DNA of 64,000 nucleotides from Vogesella sp. LIG4 (GCF_900090205.1 NZ_LT607802.1:3303923-3367922), one strand, 5' to 3'; positions 8,372-19,214 are shown, counted from the first letter of the stretch. Numbers and translations: made by a program. Notes: a model not told the origin generated them from the sequence alone.

Positions 8372-8785
8372 TTATGCCATGTGTCGCTTCAGGCGACGCA
8401 GCAGCCAGCCCAGCACCGGCAGTTGTTCGTATACGCCGGCAGCGGCATCCCAGTAATCGCGGTGTTCGCAGATCAGGCCGGCGCTATCCAGCCGCAACAG
8501 CGTGCCGCCGTGTATCTGCTGTTGGCGGCCATGCCATGCAAAGTGGAAATCCCAGCTGACAAATGCCGCATCGCCCTGCCGCAGCACCGCGCCAATGACA
8601 AAACGCGGCCGGGCAAGATGACGAAACATGCGTGCATAAACTTGCCGTATCGCCTCGCGGCCATGCAGTTCATGGAACGGGTCCTGAAAGCGCGCACCGG
8701 CGGCATAGACACGGTCAATCCGTGTCAGCGCCTGGGGCGAGAGGCTGGCAAACCAGTCCAGGTGGCAGGCAAGTGGATCGCTCAT
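8372..8785 (-). CDS. NTF2-like/SnoaL-like domain protein
   Basis: This is a 137-residue single-domain protein. The pattern of an N-terminal helix, VYAAGARFQDPFHELHGREAI, and then strands ending in HRDYWDAAAGVYEQLPVLG fits the NTF2-like cone fold seen in nuclear transport factor 2-like proteins next to SDR and DUF3833 genes. The catalytic role is unknown. Its start overlaps the SDR stop by four bases (ATGA), so translation is coupled. A 34-base gap separates it from the MerR regulator. Confidence 0.75.
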   Translation of the reverse strand: MSDPLACHLDWFASLSPQALTRIDRVYAAGARFQDPFHELHGREAIRQVYARMFRHLARPRFVIGAVLRQGDAAFVSWDFHFAWHGRQQQIHGGTLLRLDSAGLICEHRDYWDAAAGVYEQLPVLGWLLRRLKRHMA

Positions 8786-9555
8786 AGCCCGGTAACCCGG
8801 TGTGCCAGCCAGAAATACAGCCGATAAGGCAAATGCGCAGCCAGTTTCAGCAGCAGGCTGAAGCGGCGGGGAAAGTGGATATCGAAATCCCCGCGCGCCA
8901 GGCCGGCCAGTATCGCGCTGGCCGCCTGCTCAGCACTGATCAGCGCCGGCATGGCAAAGTCGTTTCGCGCGGTGAGCCGTGTCGCCACGAAGCCCGGGTT
9001 GACCACATGCACACCGATGCCGCGCGGCCGCAAATCCAGGTACAGGGTTTGCGCAAAGTGATTCACCGCGGCCTTGGTAGCGCCGTACACCAGCCCGTTT
9101 GGCATGCCCACCCAGCCGGCAGCACTGGCCACCAGCGCGATGCTGCCGTGCTGCTGATGCAGCAGCGCCGGCACCACGGCAGCGGTGCCATACATCACGC
9201 CCAGCAGATTGACCTCCACCATGTGTCGCGCCAGTTCCGGCGTCAGCTGCCAGGCGCGCACCGCGGCATAGTCGCCGGCCAGCATCACCACCAGGTCGAT
9301 ATGCGGCCAACGTTGCAATAGTTGGCCGCGTGCCTGCAGCCAATCCTGCTCACGGGTGACATCCAGCGGCAGCACCAGGCAGTGCGCATCATCGGCGGCC
9401 ACCGCGCGCAGCGCAGCCTCGTTGCGCCCCGACAGTGCCAGCAGCGCACCGGCGGCGCGCAGCTGGTGCGCCAGTGCCGCACCGATACCGTGACCGGCGC
9501 CTATCAGCCAGACATGCCGGCCCTGCCAGTTGCGCAGCCTGGGGTTGAAGCTCAC
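8782..9555 (-). CDS. Short-chain dehydrogenase/reductase
   Basis: The protein has 257 residues and a classical SDR architecture. The nucleotide-binding GAGHGIG motif is near residue 18, MLAG takes the place of NNAG, a catalytic Ser lies in the LVASAAGW region, and the active-site YGATKAA supplies Tyr and Lys. The C-terminal region YRLYFWLAHRV is hydrophobic and may touch the membrane, consistent with a lipid substrate. It overlaps both neighbours by four bases. In other proteobacteria such SDRs sit with DUF1365, DUF3833 and cyclopropane synthase genes in light- or singlet-oxygen-responsive clusters; no synthase is present here. Confidence 0.9.
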   Translation of the reverse strand: MSFNPRLRNWQGRHVWLIGAGHGIGAALAHQLRAAGALLALSGRNEAALRAVAADDAHCLVLPLDVTREQDWLQARGQLLQRWPHIDLVVMLAGDYAAVRAWQLTPELARHMVEVNLLGVMYGTAAVVPALLHQQHGSIALVASAAGWVGMPNGLVYGATKAAVNHFAQTLYLDLRPRGIGVHVVNPGFVATRLTARNDFAMPALISAEQAASAILAGLARGDFDIHFPRRFSLLLKLAAHLPYRLYFWLAHRVTGL

Positions 9556-10172
9556 GGCGCGGCCTCCTTGCGGATATACAGCGTGACCTCGCCGAGCCGT
9601 AAGCCAAGCTTGCTCAGTACCGAGCGGTTCAGCACGCTATGCGCATCCAGCTGGTACATCCAGTCATCAAAATGTACCTCGTACGCCTTGCCATCCAGCG
9701 GCAGGCGCAGGGTGTAGTCCCAGAACAAGGCAAACCCCGCGGTACGGCCTGCCGCCTGCCCCACCACGTCGCTGGCGGTGCCGCTGTATTGCCCGTCCGG
9801 CAGTTTTCGCAGCCGCCAGACCCGGCGTTGGGTTTCGCCATTGTCGTAACGGAACTGTTCATCCAGCACGCCGTTATCGCCCTGCCAACTGCCGCGCATG
9901 GCAACGGTAAAGCGCCGTACCACCTTGCCGCCGCGATCCTGGAACATACCCTGCGCGGTGAGCGGGCCATCGAAGAACTGCCGCAGATCGAAAACCGGCT
10001 GCGAGCCGCGGTAGTCGTCGATAGCGGTGGTGGAACAAGCAGCCAGCAGCCCCGTCAGCAGCACCAGGGCTGTGCGGGCGAGCCGCCTCACACGCTGCGC
10101 TGCGCCAGTACGGCCAGCGCTGGATGCAAGCGGCACATCAGCGCGATGCAGGGTATCGAAAGCGGCAGACAT
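9552..10172 (-). CDS. DUF3833 family lipoprotein
   Basis: The protein has 206 residues. After a basic N-terminus, a hydrophobic segment ends in the lipobox LLAACS, so Cys near position 46 would be lipidated. The remaining part (DDYRGSQPVFDLRQFFDGPL, VRRFTVAMRGSW, GFALFWDYTLRLPLDG and YQLDAHSVLNRS) matches DUF3833. The function is unknown. The N-terminus before the lipoprotein signal is long, and a start nearer 10090 cannot be excluded. The 10-base gap to DUF1365 and the overlap with the SDR show it is part of the operon. Confidence 0.85.
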   Translation of the reverse strand: MSAAFDTLHRADVPLASSAGRTGAAQRVRRLARTALVLLTGLLAACSTTAIDDYRGSQPVFDLRQFFDGPLTAQGMFQDRGGKVVRRFTVAMRGSWQGDNGVLDEQFRYDNGETQRRVWRLRKLPDGQYSGTASDVVGQAAGRTAGFALFWDYTLRLPLDGKAYEVHFDDWMYQLDAHSVLNRSVLSKLGLRLGEVTLYIRKEAAP

Positions 10173-10182
10173 GGGCCGGCCC

Positions 10183-10986
10183 TCACGGGGATGGCGGTTG
10201 CTGCGGCTTGCCGGCAGCGCGCGGGTTTACTGTTGTGGCGGGCGGCAGGCTGGCGATACGCCCCTTGTTGCCAAAGAATGGCACCCCCTTGCACCACAAG
10301 CGCCAGGCCTGCCAATGAATGCGCAGCCACACGGCAAAGGTCAGCAAGGCGCAGGACAGCACCAGGCGCCAGAGATTGGCCGCGGTAGAGGCTTGCGGCC
10401 AACCTTGCTGGCGCGCGCTGAAGTCGCGCTGCCGGCCGTCACGGCTGTAGTCGATGGCAACGCTGAAACGGCCCGAGCCCGCCTCGCGGCAAAAGCGGAA
10501 GCGGTACTCGCCTTCGACCTGGAAAAACGGCGACACCTGCAACGCCTTGGGAGCGACAAAGCTATCGCCAGGCTGCATCGGCGCCAGGTTCGGGTGGTGC
10601 AGGCAATAATCGTGGTGGCCGCCGAAGGTGTTGCTCACCTCCACCCACACCGCGCGCAGCTGTTCGGTGGCATCCAGCACCAGGTAGAAGCTGACCGGGT
10701 TGAAGACATAGCCAAGCACTGCCGGCAGGGTATGCAGCTCGACACGCGCAAACTCATGCAGCCCGTGCGCATTCAGGCACTGGCATAGCCATGGCCACAA
10801 GGCACTGCCATCGCGCGGGCCGTGGCAGCGGCGCTGCCAGCTCACCCCCGGCGCCAGCCGCAAACGCGGCTGATCCTGCTGCGGCAGGCTGATCGCCACC
10901 CAGGCATGGCGGTAGCGGAACTGGTGGCAGACTGGCTGGCATCGCCCGTGCCAGACCTCACCCCGGTAAAGTCGCGGCTGCATCAC
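10183..10986 (-). CDS. DUF1365 family protein
   Basis: The protein has 267 residues and starts MMQPRLYRGEVWHGR. It contains the DUF1365 core FNPVSFYLVLDATEQLRAVW and the NTFGGHHDYCL segment, and ends in a hydrophobic stretch (LRIHWQAWRLWCKGVPFF) that may be a membrane anchor, followed by a Pro-rich tail. DUF1365 proteins are regularly encoded beside FAD-dependent oxidoreductases and are implicated in modifying unsaturated membrane fatty acids, but no reaction is established for this one. Its start overlaps the stop of the FAD protein by four bases. Confidence 0.9.
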   Translation of the reverse strand: MMQPRLYRGEVWHGRCQPVCHQFRYRHAWVAISLPQQDQPRLRLAPGVSWQRRCHGPRDGSALWPWLCQCLNAHGLHEFARVELHTLPAVLGYVFNPVSFYLVLDATEQLRAVWVEVSNTFGGHHDYCLHHPNLAPMQPGDSFVAPKALQVSPFFQVEGEYRFRFCREAGSGRFSVAIDYSRDGRQRDFSARQQGWPQASTAANLWRLVLSCALLTFAVWLRIHWQAWRLWCKGVPFFGNKGRIASLPPATTVNPRAAGKPQQPPSP

Positions 10987-12296
10987 GCCACCTCCGGCGC
11001 CGCAAATGGTGGCAGCACTTCATGCTGCTGCAACGGCAGATCCAGTTGCCACGGGACATGCGCGTGCAGCCCGCGCGCCACAGCCATGCCGGCCTTCAGG
11101 CCATCTTCATGAAAACCATAGCCGGTCCATGCACCGGCAAACCAGGTGTGGCGGCGCCCCTGGAGCAGCGCCAGCTCACGCTGCGCGGCGATAGCGGCGG
11201 TATCGAACACCGGGTGCGCATAATCGAACTCGGCCAGCACCTGCGGTGGCTCACGATAGGGATTCAGCGTCACGATCACCGGCTGGCTGAACGGCAAGGG
11301 CTGCAGCTTGTTCAGCAGGTAGCTCACCATGATCGGTTTGTCGCTCACGCCGGGGCTGCCGACACGGTAGTTCCATGCCGCCCAGGCACTGGGGCGCCGC
11401 GGCAGAAAGCTGGTGTCGGTATGCAGCAGCGCACGGTTACGCTGGTATGGCAGGCGCCGCAGCACCCCCTGCTCGTCAGCGTCGGCATCGCTCAGCAGCG
11501 CCAGCGCCTGATCGCTATGACAGGCCAACACCAGCTGATGGTAGTGTTCCTCCCCCTGCGGGCTGCTGACATGCACCCCCGCTTCGCCGCGGCGCACCCG
11601 TGTTACCGGGGTCCGGAGCCGTAGTTGGCCGCAGCTGCTCAACATGCGGCGCACATACTGCCGCGAGCCCCCCAGCACCGTCTTCCACTGCGGCCGGTCG
11701 AAAACCTGCATCAGGCCGTGATTGAGGCAGAAATCAAAAAATGTGGCTGCCGGAAAACGGGCCATGCCATGGGTGGAACAGGACCAGATGGCGGCGCCCA
11801 TCGGCAGCAGATACCAGTCGCGCAGCGACTGGCCAAACCGGTAGCGGTCCAGTATTTCGCCCAGCGTCTCACCACTGCTGTGCGCCTCCAGCTGCAGCCG
11901 CGGGGCAAGCCAGTGCAGCCGCAGAATGTCGCCCAGCATGTGCCAGAAGCGCCCGCGCAGCAGATTGCGGCGCTGTACAAACAGGCTGCCCAGGCTGGTA
12001 CCCGCCCATTCGATCTGCGGTTGCTCCAGCGCCACCGAGAAAGTCATTTCCGTTTCGTGCACCGCCACGCCCAGCAGCCGGAACAGGCGGGTCAGATTGG
12101 GATAGGTGCGGTCGTTATGTACAAGGAAGCCGGCATCTACCGGCGCAGTCACGCCCTGCAAGCTGACATCCACGGTATTGCTATGCCCGCCGGCATAGTC
12201 ATTTGCTTCGTACACCACGACCTGGTGCCCGCTGCGGCTTAGCAACCAGGCGGCGGACAGGCCGGCGATACCCGCTCCCACCACAGCAATTCTCAT
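10983..12296 (-). CDS. FAD-dependent oxidoreductase (amine-oxidase-like)
   Basis: The protein has 437 residues. The N-terminus MRIAVVGAGIAGLSAAWLL is a dinucleotide-binding GxGxxG fold, followed by VYEANDYAGGHSNTV, typical of the amine oxidase/phytoene desaturase-like family. The C-terminal FAD contact reads WFAGAWTGYGFHEDGLKAGM. Homologues paired with DUF1365 act on fatty acyl chains in some bacteria, including furan fatty acid formation; that role is inferred from gene neighbourhood. It is the first gene of the six-gene minus-strand operon, with an AGGAGG site before ATG, and its promoter carries the TTTGTAC palindrome. Confidence 0.9.
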   Translation of the reverse strand: MRIAVVGAGIAGLSAAWLLSRSGHQVVVYEANDYAGGHSNTVDVSLQGVTAPVDAGFLVHNDRTYPNLTRLFRLLGVAVHETEMTFSVALEQPQIEWAGTSLGSLFVQRRNLLRGRFWHMLGDILRLHWLAPRLQLEAHSSGETLGEILDRYRFGQSLRDWYLLPMGAAIWSCSTHGMARFPAATFFDFCLNHGLMQVFDRPQWKTVLGGSRQYVRRMLSSCGQLRLRTPVTRVRRGEAGVHVSSPQGEEHYHQLVLACHSDQALALLSDADADEQGVLRRLPYQRNRALLHTDTSFLPRRPSAWAAWNYRVGSPGVSDKPIMVSYLLNKLQPLPFSQPVIVTLNPYREPPQVLAEFDYAHPVFDTAAIAAQRELALLQGRRHTWFAGAWTGYGFHEDGLKAGMAVARGLHAHVPWQLDLPLQQHEVLPPFAAPEVA

Positions 12297-12365
12297 TGCA
12301 TCCTCCTTGGCACTTCAGCCGGTGCGGTAGTCGCTATCGCGACACTCACCACGACCGCACCAAAA

Positions 12366-12405
12366 TTTGTACACTATTTGTACTGTACAAAAACCGTAAA
12401 TACAA
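12366..12405 (-). promoter_or_regulatory. Promoter and LitR/CarH-type operator of the FAD-DUF1365 operon
   Basis: On the minus strand a -35 TTGTAT (12405-12400) and a -10 TACAAA (12382-12377) are 17 bases apart. A perfect palindrome TTTGTAC-T-GTACAAA (12377-12391) covers the -10 and half the spacer, and a third half-site TTTGTAC lies at 12366-12372. A MerR-type dimer bound here would block polymerase. The B12-binding regulator at the end of the operon is the obvious candidate. Confidence 0.65.
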
Positions 12406-12618
12406 TAAAAAAAGCCGCGGCGCGGCAACGCTGAAAACCTGAGCCCGCATGGCAACCCGGCCGGCCGTGCCCATCAAGCGGCACTGACTTCCAGCTGCAA
12501 ACCGGGACAGCACCTGGCTCCAGCCGCCCTGGTACTGAACCGCCCCCTTCCTTCATGGCGAGCACTCACCATAACCTCAGTGATTGCCAAACGCTATATG
12601 TAAAATTTTATCAATCAA

Positions 12619-12648
12619 TTTGTACTATTATTTTTGCCTGCCTACACT
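12619..12648 (+). promoter_or_regulatory. ohr promoter with a TTTGTAC half-site
   Basis: TTGTAC (12620-12625) and TACACT (12643-12648) are spaced by exactly 17 bases. The -35 overlaps TTTGTAC (12619-12625), the same half-site as in the operator of the divergent operon about 240 bases away. Shared control by the LitR/CarH-like regulator is possible. Confidence 0.45.
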
Positions 12649-12761
12649 CCAGTCATCAAATCGCTGCGGGTGCGATGGCAAGCGTGCTCAGAGGCAATAG
12701 TCCCGCCTTCACTCCCCGGCAACGTGCGATACCACATCAACTCAAGTTCGAAGGTACACAC

Positions 12762-13190
12762 ATGACTGCAAAACTCGAAAAAGTGCTCTATACCGCCAGG
12801 ACCCATACCACCGGTGGTCGTGATGGCCGCGCCGTCTCAGACGATGGCCTGCTGGACGTGCAGCTGAACCCACCCAAATCGCTGGGCGGAAACGGCACGG
12901 CATCGAATCCGGAGCAATTGTTTGCGGCCGGTTACTCGGCCTGCTTTCTGAGCGCCATCAAGTTCGTTGCCGGCCAGCAGAAAATTGCCACACCGGCCGA
13001 TGCCAGTATTGATGCCGCTGTCGATATCGGCCCCATTCCCCAGGGCTTCGGCTTGCGGGTCGAACTGACCATCAAGCTGCCGGGCATGGCGCGCGATGTG
13101 GCGGAAAACCTGGTGCATGCAGCACACCAGGTCTGCCCCTACTCCAACGCGACACGCGGCAACATCGATGTGGTGCTGACGATAGCCTAA
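12762..13190 (+). CDS. ohr: Organic hydroperoxide reductase Ohr (OsmC family)
   Basis: The 142-residue protein starts at 12762; the frame continues upstream but the family N-terminus matches MTAKLEKVLYTARTHTTGGR. It reduces organic peroxides with two cysteines, C61 in GYSACFLSA and C125 in HQVCPYSNAT, and carries the active-site Arg20 and Glu51. Ohr enzymes are recycled by lipoyl proteins in the cytosol. No ohrR repressor is adjacent. Its neighbours are katG on the same strand and the B12-regulated operon on the other, so it sits in an oxidative-stress block. Confidence 0.93.
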   Translation: MTAKLEKVLYTARTHTTGGRDGRAVSDDGLLDVQLNPPKSLGGNGTASNPEQLFAAGYSACFLSAIKFVAGQQKIATPADASIDAAVDIGPIPQGFGLRVELTIKLPGMARDVAENLVHAAHQVCPYSNATRGNIDVVLTIA

Positions 13191-13352
13191 GCAACGGGTG
13201 GGCGGCGCTTGCCTGCCGGCCGCTGATACCGGACGTATCCGGCAGCCAGGCCAGTGGAACAATGCCATTGTACTGGCCGACTAATGCGCAACCCTGAGCT
13301 GGACATACCAATTTGACGCGGCCTCCCATCAGGGGAGCCGAATTGACTGTGA

Positions 13353-15578
<2,226 letters not shown>

Positions 15579-15619
15579 TGCGCGGGGGCGTTACAGCCCC
15601 GTTTCTGCATAGCAGACCA

Positions 15620-15645
15620 CAAGGGAGGCCGCATGGCCTCCCTTG
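15620..15645. terminator. Hairpin terminator between convergent katG and propeller gene
   Basis: An 11-bp perfect stem (15620-15630 with 15635-15645, loop GCAT) lies between two convergent genes. There is a short TCATTT after it on the plus strand. It may serve both strands. Confidence 0.7.
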
Positions 15646-15667
15646 TCATTTGGCCAGCGCAAGCATG

Positions 15668-16666
15668 CTACTCGCGGTAGCTGATGCCGTTCGGCCCATC
15701 GCCTACCTTGTAGCTGCTCACGACAACATGCTGCTGGCTGTCGATCACCGACATGGTGCCGGATTCGATATTGCTGACGAACACGTACCGGCCATCGCTG
15801 CTGATCGCCACACCATGCGCGCCGGGGCCGGTCTGCACTTCGGCAATGGTTTTACCCGCCTGCGGATCGACCACCGACACCCGGTTGTCCGGCTGCTTGC
15901 TGCTGCCCTGGTCGGCCACGAATACCTGCCGGCCATCCGGGGTGGCAAACATCTGGATTGGCGTGCGGCCAACCCTGACCTTGCCGCTAAGCTTGCGCGT
16001 GGCGGTATCGATGAGGCCAAGGCTGTTTTCGGCACTCAAGGACACATAGGCCTGCTTGCCATCCGGTGCGAACCCCACCTGCACCGGGGCATTGCCCACG
16101 GCGATACGGCCAAGCTCGCGCTGGCTGGCCGTATCCAGCACCGACACGCTGTCGTCCTTCACATTGGCCACATAGATGCTCCTCCCGTCCGGGCTCAACC
16201 GCAGCCCGTGCGGGTACTTGCCGGTGCCGATCGACCCGACCTGCCGCCTGGCAGCCAGGTCGTAAACCTGTACCGCGTTATTGCTGGCGTCGGTCACATA
16301 GGCGATGTTGCTGCCGGCGTCGGTAATCACATGGCCCGGGTGCCCGGCTACCGGCAGGCGGAATGCAGGCTTCGGCCCCAGTGGCAAGTCGAACACCAGC
16401 AAATCGCCGCCGGCCTGGCCGCCATGGTGGCCGGCATGTTCGCTCATGCCGACAGCCAGCAGGCGCTTGCCGTCCGGGGTGACCTGCACGTTGTGGGGCG
16501 CGATGTCCAGCGGCAAGGTGGTAACCCGGCCAGTGGCCAGATCCACCTGGCTGATCGAATTGCCGCGCTCGTTGGCGGTAAATACCGTTCCAGTTGGTGC
16601 CGCCATGGCAACGCTGGACAGCAGGGACAATGCCGCCAGTACGGCAGCAGAAACAACTCTGCGCAT
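15668..16666 (-). CDS. Periplasmic YncE-like beta-propeller protein
   Basis: The ATG at 16666 (332 residues) is preceded by a GAGGA site; ten more codons are open upstream. A signal peptide (RRVVSAAVLAALSLLSSVAMA) leads into repeated YVTN-type blades such as PHGLRLSPDGRSIYVANV and PIQMFATPDGRQVFVADQ. Such propellers bind ligands or partners; no catalytic residue is evident. A His-rich loop, HAGHHGG, near residue 90 could bind metal. It is downstream of a DUF411 gene in the same direction, with a 174-base gap holding one copy of the GTTGGCCGCA word. Confidence 0.8.
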   Translation of the reverse strand: MRRVVSAAVLAALSLLSSVAMAAPTGTVFTANERGNSISQVDLATGRVTTLPLDIAPHNVQVTPDGKRLLAVGMSEHAGHHGGQAGGDLLVFDLPLGPKPAFRLPVAGHPGHVITDAGSNIAYVTDASNNAVQVYDLAARRQVGSIGTGKYPHGLRLSPDGRSIYVANVKDDSVSVLDTASQRELGRIAVGNAPVQVGFAPDGKQAYVSLSAENSLGLIDTATRKLSGKVRVGRTPIQMFATPDGRQVFVADQGSSKQPDNRVSVVDPQAGKTIAEVQTGPGAHGVAISSDGRYVFVSNIESGTMSVIDSQQHVVVSSYKVGDGPNGISYRE

Positions 16667-16840
16667 AAGGTAATCCTCAATGATGATGTCGCGCACGGCC
16701 CCGCTTCGGGGCGATGGCGAGGGTATGTGGGTGGCAGGATGCGTGGCGCGCGCCGGGCTGCACCACCCTGCCCGCCTTTTCGTGACGGTAAGGTTGGCCG
16801 CAAGCGAGGGCCGGGTATGACAGCCCCCGCCTGTTGCCGC

Positions 16841-17281
16841 TTAGAAGTTGCCGTACAGCGTGCTGCCGGGCTGCGGGCTGCGCGTCATGCTGTAAACCGC
16901 CAGGCTGCCCGGCTTTTCCGGGCCCATGCCGGGGCTGTTGGCCGGCATGCCCGGTACCGACAGCCCTACCAGACGGGGCTTGCTGGCGAGCAGTTTGCGG
17001 ATGGCGGCCACCGGCACATGGCCTTCCAGGCTGTAGCCGGCAATTCGGGCGGTATGGCAGCTTTCCAGCCCCGGGGTCACCCCCAGTTTCTGCTTCAGCT
17101 GCGGCATGTCGTCACGGTTGATTGCCGTTACCTGGAAGCCGTTCTGCTGCAGGTAGGCGATATACGCCTCGCAGCAGCCGCAGGTCGGGCTTTTGTAAAC
17201 AGTGGCGGAGATGGCGGCCAGCGCCGGGGTAGTGGCTGCAGCCAACAGGCCGGCCAGCAGCAGGGTACGAAGCACAGGCAT
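16841..17281 (-). CDS. Secreted DUF411 protein, likely copper-binding
   Basis: The protein has 146 residues with a signal peptide ending TPALA. It has the DUF411 thioredoxin-like fold: SPTCGCCEAYIAYL with a CGCC motif, GLESCHTARIAGYSLEGHVP, and GLSVPGMPANSPGM with closely spaced methionines. DUF411 proteins occur in copper and silver resistance clusters and have been proposed as periplasmic metal handlers. The AGGAGG before the ATG is strong. A small Cys/His-rich secreted protein lies upstream and a propeller protein downstream, so a metal-stress unit is plausible, without a pump or CopA in view. Confidence 0.85.
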   Translation of the reverse strand: MPVLRTLLLAGLLAAATTPALAAISATVYKSPTCGCCEAYIAYLQQNGFQVTAINRDDMPQLKQKLGVTPGLESCHTARIAGYSLEGHVPVAAIRKLLASKPRLVGLSVPGMPANSPGMGPEKPGSLAVYSMTRSPQPGSTLYGNF

Positions 17282-17353
17282 GATTGCCTCCTTCTTGATG
17301 GTGTTCGACTCAGGACAAGCCCGCCGCGCAATACGCAGCAGGCGCGATAAGGG

Positions 17354-17719
17354 TCAAACCAGCAAGGGAGGACGATGCGGAGGGGTAATGACGATGCCGG
17401 CCAGCCTGGCCGGCTGATGTGGCACCAGCGGGCCGGAAGCATCCAGCGCGGCGACAGTCAGCGGGGCATTGCCCAGCAAGGACGGGGCACACAGCGCACT
17501 GCAGCCCGGCACGCCGCACTGCAGGCCGTGGTGCCGGGCGGCCAGCTTGTCGCCGGCCGGGGTGGCCTTGCTGTCATGGCAGGCAGGCTTGTGCACCGCC
17601 ATGCAGTCCATCGCTGTTACCGCATGATCCTGCAGCAGCATGTCGACATCCGCCGCCAGCACATTGAGTGCAGGCAGCATCAGCAGCAACATGAGGATCA
17701 GGCGGTAAAGCGTTTTCAT
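17354..17719 (-). CDS. Small secreted Cys/His-rich protein (DUF2946/CopL-like)
   Basis: The protein has 121 residues from the ATG at 17719; ten codons upstream start with GTG. A strongly hydrophobic leader (LYRLILMLLLMLPALNVLA) precedes a stretch rich in Cys and His (MDCMAVHKPACHD, ARHHGLQCGVPGCSALCAP) and a Pro-rich end. This matches the loose pattern of DUF2946 or CopL-type metal-binding proteins near copper genes. Similarity is compositional, so the family is uncertain. It is 72 bases upstream of the DUF411 gene in the same direction. Confidence 0.6.
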   Translation of the reverse strand: MKTLYRLILMLLLMLPALNVLAADVDMLLQDHAVTAMDCMAVHKPACHDSKATPAGDKLAARHHGLQCGVPGCSALCAPSLLGNAPLTVAALDASGPLVPHQPARLAGIVITPPHRPPLLV

Positions 17720-17829
17720 GCCGGCAACGATAACACCTTTCCGCTGCACTCAGGCACGCCGGCAGCCCGCAGCTGCAAACGGCTTGATCCAGGTCAGTTG
17801 CTGCTGGCTGCTCACGGCCATGGTGCCTG

Positions 17830-19155
17830 TCAGCCGCCGCGGGCGAGGCAGTTCTGGTAGCGGCCATCCACCTTGCGCGCGAACCATTCCGTGGTCAGGT
17901 GGTGGGTGATCTTGGGGCTGACCAGCACGATCTGTGGAATGGCCTCGCGCGGCACCTGGCGTCCGGCGGCGGCGTCCGCCAGCGCAAACACCTGGCGGTA
18001 CAGCTGGGTCTGGCCGAAGCCGGCCAGCTTTTCCTGGCCCAGATCGCGCAGGATTTCGCCGCTGCTCATATGCAGCCGGTCGGCAATGGACAGCAATACC
18101 TTTTGCGTTTCGCTGGCCGCGCCGGACGGAATGCGCTCCATCTTGTTCTCGTACAGCATCAGGTCGCCGTCGGTAGCCAGCTTGCGGTGCACCACCCTGC
18201 CCAGCGCCGCCTGGAATGCCGCGTTGCGGCTGCTGTAGCGCCCGGCGTTGTAGTCGGCAAAGCGATACACCATATCGCTGTACTGCATCGGGTACTGCAG
18301 CATGATGGCCGCACCGAAGTACACGCTGCCGCGGCGGGTGAACACCTCGTCGCGCAGGTTCTTGTAGCTGTACGGGTAAGGCCAGCCGCGCACGTGCATC
18401 TCGGCAAACGCCACGCTGACCTGCATCGGGCCGCCGTCACGAATCGGGTTCTTGTGCTCGAAGATGGTCTGGCCGAACGGCAGCTCGCGCACCATGTCCT
18501 CGAACAGCGCATTCATCTGCCGCTTGGTGCGCAGCGCATTGATTCGCGCCTTGTAGCTGCGGCCGTCCGGCGAGGTCTTGGCCAGCGCCGCATCCACCAC
18601 CAGTGACGGAATCAGGTACTTCTGCCGCCGCTTCTCGATCTCGCCCCACACGATGGCGGACAGATTGGGCGTTACCGGGTCCGGGTCGTAGCTGGATTCC
18701 TGCTCGGCCACGGCCAGCACGGCACAGAAGTTCTGCGGCGAGTACGGCAGTTTCAGATGGGTGAAGGCATTGATGATGTCGCTGTGCCAACCGGCGCGAT
18801 CCGGAATGCCGTGCGGCAGCAGGCGGTCGAGTAGCACCCGGCCATCGCGCTCGCTGCTGTACGGCGCCGCCACGCGGGCGGGTGCCGGCGCGGGCGTCAC
18901 TGGCGGCACCACCTGCGGCGGCACGGTGGGCGGCAGCACCGGTGTTACCGGCGCCGACACCTCCGGCGGGGAAACCTGCAGCGGCTGCTGATCCTGCAAT
19001 ACCGGGGCAGGCAGCGCCACGCCGGGCGAGACAGGTGCGGATGTTGCGCCACCTGACGTGGCCGGCTGCACCGGCGTTACCGCACAACCGGCCAGCATCA
19101 CCGCCAGGCCGGCCCCCAACAGGAACGATTTCTTGTTTTCCAACTGGCTACTCAT
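17830..19155 (-). CDS. DUF1615 family lipoprotein
   Basis: The protein has 441 residues. The lipobox LAGC near residue 24 marks it as a lipoprotein, followed by about 70 residues rich in Pro, Val and Ala that look like a periplasmic spacer. The globular part (SSERDGRVLLDRLLPHGIPD, FCAVLAVAEQESSY, IVWGEIEKRRQKYLIP, SRNAAFQAALGR) matches DUF1615. The AEQESSY segment recalls the catalytic Glu region of lytic transglycosylases, so a cell-wall role is possible but unproven. It is last after TerC on the same strand, 59 bases downstream. Confidence 0.8.
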   Translation of the reverse strand: MSSQLENKKSFLLGAGLAVMLAGCAVTPVQPATSGGATSAPVSPGVALPAPVLQDQQPLQVSPPEVSAPVTPVLPPTVPPQVVPPVTPAPAPARVAAPYSSERDGRVLLDRLLPHGIPDRAGWHSDIINAFTHLKLPYSPQNFCAVLAVAEQESSYDPDPVTPNLSAIVWGEIEKRRQKYLIPSLVVDAALAKTSPDGRSYKARINALRTKRQMNALFEDMVRELPFGQTIFEHKNPIRDGGPMQVSVAFAEMHVRGWPYPYSYKNLRDEVFTRRGSVYFGAAIMLQYPMQYSDMVYRFADYNAGRYSSRNAAFQAALGRVVHRKLATDGDLMLYENKMERIPSGAASETQKVLLSIADRLHMSSGEILRDLGQEKLAGFGQTQLYRQVFALADAAAGRQVPREAIPQIVLVSPKITHHLTTEWFARKVDGRYQNCLARGG

Positions 19156-19214
19156 CCATCTTCATTCATTACCGGCCAAGCACAGCGTCTGGCCGCAAAA
19201 GCAGGCAATGTACG

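Larger units (their letters stand above)
12297..12761. other. Divergent regulatory region between the FAD operon and ohr
   Basis: This 465-base stretch holds no gene. It contains the minus-strand promoter and operator (12366-12405), the ohr promoter (12619-12648) and a long ohr leader. The open frame reaching upstream of ohr does not look coding. Confidence 0.6.
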
